This document shows positions 41,642 through 47,564 of a stretch of 47,564 nt of DNA, piece after piece (positions within the stretch are counted from its first letter, which is position 1; each line of letters begins with the position of its first letter). The notes below the pieces were generated by a model. It ran no database searches, had not been told where the DNA came from, and saw only the letters and a program-made list of their open reading frames with translations. Source of the stretch: Leptolyngbya sp. CCY15150 (GTDB lineage Bacteria > Cyanobacteriota > Cyanobacteriia > RECH01); NCBI RefSeq assembly GCF_016888135.1, contig NZ_JACSWB010000240.1:1-47564 (forward strand), in the 5' to 3' direction. The position numbers were made by a program, and so were the translations under genes.

Positions 41642-43249
41642 ATGGATTCTACATTTTCAAATACAGAAGTCTTCTCAATTACAACACCGCTTTATTATGT
41701 AAACGATTTGCCTCACATTGGTAGCGCCTACACGACGATGGCGGCGGATGCGATCGCCCGGTTTTATCGATTACAGGGGCGGCCCGTTTTAATGATTACG
41801 GGGACGGATGAACATGGGCAAAAGATTCAGCGCACGGCGGAGGCGGCAGGGCGATCGCCCCAGGATCACTGCGACCAAGTGGCGGCTGGGTTTGACCGGC
41901 TCTGGAAACAGTTGAATATCCACTACGATCGCTTCAGCCGCACCACTGCGCCTCGCCATGAAGCTATTGTGCGGGAATTTTTCCAACGGGTTTGGGATAA
42001 TGGAGATATCTACCTGGGGCAGCAGCAAGGATGGTACTGCGTCTCCTGTGAGGAGTTTAAGGAGGAGCGAGACCTTCTAGACGATCACTATTGCCCCATT
42101 CACACCAATCGCCAAGCCGAATGGCGAGACGAGTCTAACTATTTCTTTCGGCTGTCTAAATACCAGCCAGCTCTAGAACAGCTCTACCGCGATCGCCCTG
42201 ACTTTATTCAGCCCACTAGTCGGCGCAACGAGGTTTTGAGCTTTGTAGAACAGGGGCTGCAAGACTTCTCCGTCTCGCGCGTCAACCTAGACTGGGGCTT
42301 TCCAGTACCCACGGATCCAGGACATACCCTTTACGTCTGGTTTGATGCCCTCCTGGGGTATGTCACCGCCCTGCTGGATCCGGAGGATGAGCCCACCCTA
42401 GACAATGCCCTGAAGCGCTGGTGGCCCATCAACATCCATCTGATTGGCAAAGATATCCTGCGCTTCCATGCCGTCTATTGGCCCGCCATGCAAATGTCGG
42501 CGGGGGTGCCCGTATCCGGTCAGGTGTTTGGCCATGGATTTCTCACCAAAGATGGGCAGAAAATGGGTAAAAGCCTAGGCAATACCCTGGATCCTGTTGA
42601 TTTGGTAACCCGTTATGGAGCGGACGCCGTTCGTTACTATTTCTTGCGGGCTATTGAGTTTGGTAAAGATGGAGACTTTAGCGAAACCCGCTTCGTCGAT
42701 GTCCTCAACGCAGATCTTGCCAAAAATATGGGAAATCTGCTGAATCGTACCCTGAAAATGGCTAAGAAGTATTGTGATGGGGCGGTTCCGGGGATTGATG
42801 TGGGGGCGATCGCTGACGATCATCCACTCAAATCCAAGGGGAGCGATCTGGCCGAGCAGGTGTCCCAAGCCTACAGCCGTCTAAGTTTCAGTCACGTTTG
42901 TGAGCTAGTCCTGTCGTTGACCCGTGCTAGCAACAAGCTGATTGATGATCAAGCTCCTTGGGCATTGTTTAAAGCAGGGAAGCAGGCCGACGTTGATGAA
43001 CTCATTTACAGTGTCTTGGAATCGACTCGGCTAGCGGCCTATCTTCTATCTCCCATCATTCCTGATATTAGCAATGCCGTTTACCAGCAGCTTGGCTACA
43101 CCCTTGACTTCAACCAGCCAGAGGCCGGGGCGATCGCTCCCTTCCCCCTCCACACCGTTTGGGGCTGCCTCCCTCCCGAACAACCCCTCGGAGAGCCCCA
43201 GCCCATCTTCCAACAGCTAGCTGTGCCCGAACTATCTACCCCGTCTTAA
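41642..43249 (+). CDS. metG: Methionyl-tRNA synthetase
   Basis: A 535-residue class Ia synthetase that charges initiator and elongator tRNA-Met. The HIGH motif is HIGS at 25-28, in YVNDLPHIGSAYTT, and the KMSKS loop is QKMGKSLGN at about 301-309. The zinc-knuckle region is partly visible in YCVSCEEFK and HYCPIH. The C-terminal anticodon domain is present (RLSFSHVCELVLSLTRASNKLIDDQAPW), but there is no fused tRNA-binding or dimerisation domain as in E. coli, common for cyanobacteria. The gene starts at ATG 41642 after a long spacer. The next gene starts 106 bp downstream. Confidence 0.97.
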   Translation: MDSTFSNTEVFSITTPLYYVNDLPHIGSAYTTMAADAIARFYRLQGRPVLMITGTDEHGQKIQRTAEAAGRSPQDHCDQVAAGFDRLWKQLNIHYDRFSRTTAPRHEAIVREFFQRVWDNGDIYLGQQQGWYCVSCEEFKEERDLLDDHYCPIHTNRQAEWRDESNYFFRLSKYQPALEQLYRDRPDFIQPTSRRNEVLSFVEQGLQDFSVSRVNLDWGFPVPTDPGHTLYVWFDALLGYVTALLDPEDEPTLDNALKRWWPINIHLIGKDILRFHAVYWPAMQMSAGVPVSGQVFGHGFLTKDGQKMGKSLGNTLDPVDLVTRYGADAVRYYFLRAIEFGKDGDFSETRFVDVLNADLAKNMGNLLNRTLKMAKKYCDGAVPGIDVGAIADDHPLKSKGSDLAEQVSQAYSRLSFSHVCELVLSLTRASNKLIDDQAPWALFKAGKQADVDELIYSVLESTRLAAYLLSPIIPDISNAVYQQLGYTLDFNQPEAGAIAPFPLHTVWGCLPPEQPLGEPQPIFQQLAVPELSTPS

Positions 43250-43355
43250 GGGCGTGCATCGTTGGAATCTATCCTGATCGTGAGTTTTTCTAATCTGCTG
43301 TTTTATTAACCCTTGAGCAACTCTGCTCTTCTTCATAAAAACCGAGGCATAACAA

Positions 43356-43961
43356 ATGTTTGATCATATTGAGAAAGACTCTGTATTCACACCAGAGCAA
43401 GTTTTAGAAAATAGGGGTCGGGTAGCGATTTTCATTGATGGCTCCAACCTGTTTTATGCCGCATTGCAACTGGGCATTGAAATCGACTATACGAAGCTCC
43501 TTTGCCGCTTGACCGCCGGGTCTCGCCTGCTGCGCTCCTTCTTTTATACCGGTGTCGATCGCACCAATGAAAAGCAGCAGGGCTTTTTGCTGTGGATGCG
43601 GCGCAATGGCTATCGCGTCATCTCCAAGGATCTGGTACAGCTTCCCGATGGTTCCAAGAAAGCTAATCTAGACGTGGAAATCGCTGTAGACATGATGGCA
43701 TTGGTGGGAGCCTATGACACTGCTGTGTTGGTGAGTGGCGACGGGGATCTGGCCTACGCCGTCGATGCCGTCAGCTATCGGGGAGTGCGCGTGGAAGTCG
43801 TCAGCCTGCGATCGATGACCAGTGACAGCCTCATCAACGTGGCCGATCGCTACATCGACCTCGATGGCATCAAGGAAGACATCCAAAAAACACCGCGCCA
43901 CAACTACACCTATCGCCCTCTCTCGGGCATTGGTTTTGTAGATGATCCCGATGAAGAATAA
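43356..43961 (+). CDS. labA: NYN domain protein, LabA-like
   Basis: A 201-residue protein of the NYN (DUF88) family, a PIN-like nuclease fold. RVAIFIDGSNLFYAA (22-36) carries the first acidic residue (Asp28), KKANLDVEIAVDMM and VLVSGDGDLAYAV carry the others needed for metal binding. LabA of Synechococcus elongatus takes part in negative feedback on KaiC-linked circadian expression; this protein has similar size and layout, so a regulatory or RNA-processing role is inferred. LalA and LabA are paralogues in some species, and sequence alone does not separate them. It follows metG by 106 bp on the same strand, and converges with vipp1. Confidence 0.85.
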   Translation: MFDHIEKDSVFTPEQVLENRGRVAIFIDGSNLFYAALQLGIEIDYTKLLCRLTAGSRLLRSFFYTGVDRTNEKQQGFLLWMRRNGYRVISKDLVQLPDGSKKANLDVEIAVDMMALVGAYDTAVLVSGDGDLAYAVDAVSYRGVRVEVVSLRSMTSDSLINVADRYIDLDGIKEDIQKTPRHNYTYRPLSGIGFVDDPDEE

Positions 43962-44202
43962 CGAGACGATCCCCTAGATCTGTAGATAGGAATCTGTGCA
44001 TAGGAACGTAGGGTAGCCTCACGGCTACCCTGCAAGTGCGGGCGCTGTACAGGCGCTCTATCTTTCCATACTCAAAATCCCCCGTTATTCGGAGGATCTA
44101 GAAGGGTGGCCATCCATCAACGAGCGGGAATGTTAACCCCGTTAGCTGTTGATGGAAGACCTAACGTGACACAGACTTAGAGTTGCACGGACTTAGAGAG
44201 AC
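43962..44202. other. Spacer between convergent labA-like and vipp1 genes
   Basis: Contains a perfect 9-bp stem hairpin, AGGGTAGCC-TCAC-GGCTACCCT (44010-44031), without a T-tract, and an 8-bp inverted repeat CCATCAAC/GTTGATGG (44114-44121 and 44148-44155). ACTTAGAG occurs three times at 44175-44208, the last overlapping the vipp1 stop. The hairpins may help to end transcripts from both sides. Confidence 0.65.
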
Positions 44203-44973
44203 TTAGAGTTGATCCAGTTGCGTTTTCAGCGCTTCTAGCTCTGCATCCACGGCTTGATCTTGGGGAGCAGCAGCCTCCGTGGTTCCCGCAGGTAGTTGAC
44301 CTTGGCTAGGCGCAGCGCCAGTGAGCTGGGCTTTCATGGCTGCCAATTCATCATCCACATCACTGCCCGATTCCAAGGCCGCAAACTGATTTTCTAGATC
44401 ATTGCTACCTAGCTCATAGGCCGCCTGGGAACGAGCTTCCATTTGCATCACCTTGTCTTCCATGCGCTCAAACGCAGCCATTGCGCCGCTGGTGCCCATG
44501 GAATTCATCGTGCTTTGCAGCTTCTCATTGGCCTTGGCCGCACTGGCCCGAGCCTTGAGCATATCCTTCTTGGTTTTGGCTTCCGAAATCTTGCCTTCTA
44601 GGGCAATCAAGTTTCGCTTGAGCTGATCAACATTGGTGAGCTGTTGATCCAACTGCGTCTTGAGCGACCCAGCTGCATCCGCTAACGACTTACGGCGACT
44701 GAGGGCTTCGCGAGCCAGATTTTCATCCCCTTTTTGGATCGCCAATTGAGCCCGTTGATACCAGGTATTGGCTTCAGACTGAGACTTGTCGTACTGCTGT
44801 TGGGTGCGTTTTTGGCTAGCGATCGCTCCCGCAACGGCCTGGCGCATTTGCACCAAGTCTTCTTGCATATCAATGATTGCTTGATCCAAGATTTTTTCTG
44901 GATCTTCGGCTGAACTGACAGCCGCGTTTAGGTTAGCCCGAACGAGCCGGTTAACACGGTCAAATAACCCCAT
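44203..44973 (-). CDS. vipp1: Vipp1/IM30 (PspA family membrane-remodelling protein)
   Basis: A 256-residue ESCRT-III-like protein. The amphipathic helix H0 is MGLFDRVNRLVRANLNA (1-17). The long coiled coils follow, with DPEKILDQAIIDMQEDLVQMRQAVA, and AKANEKLQSTMNSMGTSGAMAAFERMEDKV. Residues after about 218, with a proline/glutamine linker and DAELEALKTQLDQL at the end, form the C-terminal helix that distinguishes Vipp1 from PspA. Vipp1 forms rings and rods on thylakoid and plasma membranes and is needed for thylakoid maintenance. The ATG start gives H0 directly. It is monocistronic, convergent with the labA-like gene. Confidence 0.95.
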   Translation of the reverse strand: MGLFDRVNRLVRANLNAAVSSAEDPEKILDQAIIDMQEDLVQMRQAVAGAIASQKRTQQQYDKSQSEANTWYQRAQLAIQKGDENLAREALSRRKSLADAAGSLKTQLDQQLTNVDQLKRNLIALEGKISEAKTKKDMLKARASAAKANEKLQSTMNSMGTSGAMAAFERMEDKVMQMEARSQAAYELGSNDLENQFAALESGSDVDDELAAMKAQLTGAAPSQGQLPAGTTEAAAPQDQAVDAELEALKTQLDQL

Positions 44974-45184
44974 GACTCTATGCTTTCCTTAAGCGTGGTG
45001 TACGACGGTAAGCAGCAATGTGGGTACAGGCTTGCCACAGCTACCGTTCCAAATCTAGCTTAGCCCACATACCTTCAGTGACGCCTTGCCAATAGTCTTA
45101 ACACATCTCTTTCTGAGCAGAGCGGTTTGCCTATTGATTCACCTATTGATTCGCCCATGGATTCAGTAGACCCTGAGTACCAGC

Positions 45185-46348
45185 TTAGTCCACGGCCATC
45201 CCTCGTAGGGACTGAATCGTGGCGATCGCTACCTGAATGGTCTGATCGATCTCGGCGTCGGTGGTAAAGCGTCCTAAACCAAAACGTAGGGACGCTTGGG
45301 CTAGGGCATCCGATCGCCCCAAGGCTTTGAGGACGTGGGACGCGGACGGTTTGGCAGCCGTGCAGGCTGACCCAGAGGACACCGCCACGTGGGGCTGCAA
45401 CCCCCGCAGCAATGCTCGCCCATCCATACCTTCAAGGCTGATATTCAGATTTCCGGGCAGGCGCTGGGTGGGATGTCCGTTTAAGTGAACTCCCCCCAGA
45501 TCCCTGAGTGATGTCCAAAGGCGATCGCGTAGATGGCAGAGACGTTGAGTTTCCGACTCCAACTCAGCTAGACCAATCTCGACGGCCTTCGCAAAACCAA
45601 CAATTTGGGGAGGGTAGAGGGTGCCCGATCGCCGCCCTTGTTCATGACCACCGCCGTGCATCTGGGGAGCAAGCTGCACTCGGGGATCGCGCCGTCGCAC
45701 GTAGAGCGCTCCAATGCCTTTGGGCCCGTAGACCTTATGGGCGGTGATCGACAGCAGGTCAATCTGCATAGTTTGCACATTCAGCGGCATCTTGGCGATC
45801 GCTTGGGCCGCATCCGTATGGAACAAGACGCCGCGATCGTGGCAGAGGCGGCCAATTGCTTCTAGGGGCTGAATCACGCCAATTTCGTTATTGGCCGCCA
45901 TCACCGACACCAGACGAGTATCTGGACGCAGGGCCGCTGCCAGTTGCCCAAGATCAATAAACCCATCGGGCTGCACCGGCAGATAGGTGATCTCAAAGCC
46001 CAAGGTTTCGAGATACTGACAAGGATCGAGCACCGCCCGATGCTCGGTTTGCACGGTCACCATATGCTTGCCCTGGGCAAAATAGGCTTCGGCAACCCCT
46101 TTAATGGCTAGATTATTCGCTTCCGTTGCGCCGCTTGTGAACACCAGTTCCTCCGGTGTGGCCCCGATCGCTTCCGCTAGAATCCGTCGCGATCGCTCCA
46201 CCGCCGCCTCGGCTTCCCAGCCATATTGATGGGTGGCACTGGCGGGATTGCCGTAGTACTCGGTGAAATAGGGCAGCATGGCCTGCAGCACCCGTTCATC
46301 CAAGGGCGTGGTGGCATGGGCATCGAGGTAAATAGGACGGTGGGGCAT
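45185..46348 (-). CDS. iscS: Cysteine desulfurase (IscS/NifS type)
   Basis: A 387-residue PLP enzyme that takes sulfur from cysteine for Fe-S clusters and thiolated cofactors. YLDAHATTPLD opens the protein (normal form YLDNxATTP), TEHRAVLDP (His103) and HTDAAQA follow, ITAHKVYGPKGIGALY carries the PLP lysine Lys205, and SSGSACTA has the catalytic Cys329 on the mobile loop. This is the NifS/IscS class I pattern. No iscU or iscA gene is next to it. A TPR gene ends 8 bp upstream on the same strand, and the two probably form one transcript. It may also supply sulfur for ThiS. Confidence 0.94.
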   Translation of the reverse strand: MPHRPIYLDAHATTPLDERVLQAMLPYFTEYYGNPASATHQYGWEAEAAVERSRRILAEAIGATPEELVFTSGATEANNLAIKGVAEAYFAQGKHMVTVQTEHRAVLDPCQYLETLGFEITYLPVQPDGFIDLGQLAAALRPDTRLVSVMAANNEIGVIQPLEAIGRLCHDRGVLFHTDAAQAIAKMPLNVQTMQIDLLSITAHKVYGPKGIGALYVRRRDPRVQLAPQMHGGGHEQGRRSGTLYPPQIVGFAKAVEIGLAELESETQRLCHLRDRLWTSLRDLGGVHLNGHPTQRLPGNLNISLEGMDGRALLRGLQPHVAVSSGSACTAAKPSASHVLKALGRSDALAQASLRFGLGRFTTDAEIDQTIQVAIATIQSLRGMAVD

Positions 46349-46356
46349 GGCGATCG

Positions 46357-47301
46357 CTAGAGCTGACTCTGGGCCTGTTGCATTAACCGTTCAGCATTGG
46401 CAGCCCATTCAGGATTGCCTTGGGCAGAAAACAAATCCCGCGCATATTCCAGCACCTGGCGAGCATCGGCATACTTGCCCTGCTGCATAAACGCTAGACC
46501 GGCTCCGTAGTAGGCATTGGGATAGTTGGAATTGGACTCCGCGGCTTGCCGAAAGGCCCCGATCGCCGCCTCCAATTGCCCCTGCTGTAGATAGATGGTG
46601 CCCAGGCTGTAGTGGGCCTCGGTGTAGTTAGGGTTGAGGGCGATCGCCTGCTGGAAGGCTTGAATGGCGTCCTCTAACCGCTGTTCCTGCAGATAGCTCA
46701 TGCCCAGATAGTAGGGCGGCTCTGGCACATTGGGGCTGAGTTCTAGGGTGCGTTCAAAGGCGGCGATCGCCTCGGGCCAACGTCCTTGCTGTTGCCGCAC
46801 TAGTCCTAGGTTGTAGTAGGCCAGACCCATCGTCGGATCCAAGGCAATGGCATAGTCTAGATAGTCGGAGGCTTGATCATAATTAAAGCCCTCCAGCAAC
46901 GCTGCGCCAAGATTGGCATAGGCCAGAGCAAACTGCGGATCGGCCACTGTGGCATTGTAAAACGCATCGGCCGCTGGCTGCAGTTGCCCCTGTTGGCGTA
47001 GGGCTAGACCGAGATTGTAGTGAGCCGGAGCCATGGACGGGTTGAGCTGCGTGGCTTGTCGGAAGGCGGCGATCGCTGCCTCAAGCTGCCCTTGCTGAAT
47101 CGCCTCTAGACCAAGATTGAACTGTTCCTCTGCTGTACCTAAATTGGATGTTTGGGCTATTTGCCCATGGGGCAGATCCTGAGCATAGATTTCTGGACCA
47201 TGGACACATACGCTCCCCAACGCCAGCGCTAGCCCCCCCATGCAGCCCACCCAACGCCATGATTTATGTTGTCTCATCTGCGATCGCCCCGCTCTGCTCA
47301 T
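46357..47301 (-). CDS. Exported tetratricopeptide-repeat protein
   Basis: A 314-residue protein. A signal peptide is present at about 15-40 (WRWVGCMGGLALALGSV, then AQ). From about 55 it consists of seven 34-residue TPR units, for example AAIAAFRQATQLNPSMAPAH, with classic W/L-G-Y-A-F-A-P positions. The TPR stack would act as a docking surface in the periplasm or lumen. Its stop codon is 8 bp before the iscS start, so it is likely cotranscribed with iscS, although one is exported and the other cytosolic; no functional link is clear. An internal ATG 24 bp downstream (47277) also makes a good signal peptide start. The 42-bp gap to the TnpB-like gene has no clear promoter. Confidence 0.9.
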   Translation of the reverse strand: MSRAGRSQMRQHKSWRWVGCMGGLALALGSVCVHGPEIYAQDLPHGQIAQTSNLGTAEEQFNLGLEAIQQGQLEAAIAAFRQATQLNPSMAPAHYNLGLALRQQGQLQPAADAFYNATVADPQFALAYANLGAALLEGFNYDQASDYLDYAIALDPTMGLAYYNLGLVRQQQGRWPEAIAAFERTLELSPNVPEPPYYLGMSYLQEQRLEDAIQAFQQAIALNPNYTEAHYSLGTIYLQQGQLEAAIGAFRQAAESNSNYPNAYYGAGLAFMQQGKYADARQVLEYARDLFSAQGNPEWAANAERLMQQAQSQL

Positions 47302-47343
47302 TTACGTCTAACACATCTAGATAACCCTATCTATGTTCCATGC

Positions 47344-47564
47344 CTACTTTATGTTCTCCAGCTTGACATCCTCTCCACCCATATCGCCTAGCGATTGGGT
47401 GGAGATTCCTTGGGTCGCCCCAAAGAGTTCCTGCTTCACAGCCAGCCAGCTAGACTGAGTGACCCCAGCCCCCGCCGCATCGACTCCACAGGCATTTTCT
47501 ATTCCCCGTTGCCCACGGGTACGAATGACTTGAGCTGCCGCCACATCACGGGGTTTGATTGACC
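47344..47564 (-). CDS. TnpB-like RNA-guided nuclease/transposase protein, C-terminal part
   Basis: The frame is open from the right edge of the window to a TAG at 47344-47346, about 72 codons. It starts SIKPRDVAAAQVIRTRG, followed by ENACGVDAAG and SWLAVKQELF. PRDVAAA occupies the place of the D-R-D-x-N-A-A block of TnpB, where the Asp is the third RuvC carboxylate, and ENACG followed by MKQE-like words is the usual TnpB tail. TnpB proteins belong to IS200/IS605 or IS607 elements and are guided by an omega-RNA overlapping the gene 3' end. The rest of the gene, and the element ends, are outside the window. Whether it is intact cannot be judged. Confidence 0.65.
   Translation of the reverse strand, partial: SIKPRDVAAAQVIRTRGQRGIENACGVDAAGAGVTQSSWLAVKQELFGATQGISTQSLGDMGGEDVKLENIK

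Noticed and set aside
44010-44031. Intrinsic terminator of the labA-like gene
   Set aside because: The 9-bp stem is good but no T-run follows on either strand, so it is described as a hairpin only.
1-47564. High density of GCGATCGC octamers as a special element
   Set aside because: HIP1 over-representation is a known genome-wide cyanobacterial property and explains them without a local function.

Overview
The window comes from a cyanobacterial chromosome. The HIP1 octamer GCGATCGC is very frequent in genes and spacers, and several gene products are cyanobacterial or plastid hallmarks: Ycf34, Vipp1/IM30, a y-type thioredoxin, LabA-like NYN protein, CbiT, several cyanobacterial DUF families, and a gene pair for aromatic carotenoids. 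Genus cannot be fixed from the sequence; the short, mostly single-gene transcription units and palindromic dispersed repeats fit a filamentous Leptolyngbya/Phormidium-type genome, but that is inference.

Layout. 1-713: start of a secreted TPR protein running off the left edge, built of 126-bp repeats. 1046-7303: pgk, universal stress protein, S4 RNA-binding protein, RodZ-like protein, y-type thioredoxin, a possible 26-residue membrane protein, a C39-like peptidase and a 1-Cys peroxiredoxin. 7701-12088: UbiD-type decarboxylase, Ppx/GppA, a DUF4126 membrane protein and tRNA-Arg(UCU). 12807-17426: three cyanobacterial proteins without clear function, then thiE-thiS. 17724-24677: DUF1517 protein, CCA-adding enzyme family protein, Ycf34 with a small membrane protein, a minus-strand cluster (NfeD-like, Orn/Lys/Arg decarboxylase family, cbiT), peptide deformylase. 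24680-31680: argS, MscS channel, trpC, a small DUF5340-like protein with an EamA transporter, DUF1997 protein. 32102-37635: DUF1565/SPOR protein, a tandem repeat, a divergent adenylate kinase and, on the minus strand, a CruE/CrtU-type carotenoid desaturase/methyltransferase followed by a CruH-like Rieske oxygenase. 38195-47301: aminotransferase, ABC-type binding protein, metG, LabA-like NYN protein, Vipp1, TPR-iscS pair. The right edge holds the C-terminus of a TnpB-like protein.

Most genes are housekeeping and act independently. Plausible functional groups are thiE-thiS (thiamine), cruE-cruH (aromatic carotenoid, probably synechoxanthin type), ycf34 plus its 5-bp-spaced membrane partner, and TPR-iscS (sulfur mobilisation). 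No CRISPR array, rRNA operon or complete insertion sequence is visible. The least ordinary features are the carotenoid pair with a b6f-type Rieske insert, the adenylate kinase paralogue lacking usual residues, two families of dispersed noncoding repeats, the 26-residue ORF, and a 727-bp spacer before metG with its own terminator-like hairpin.
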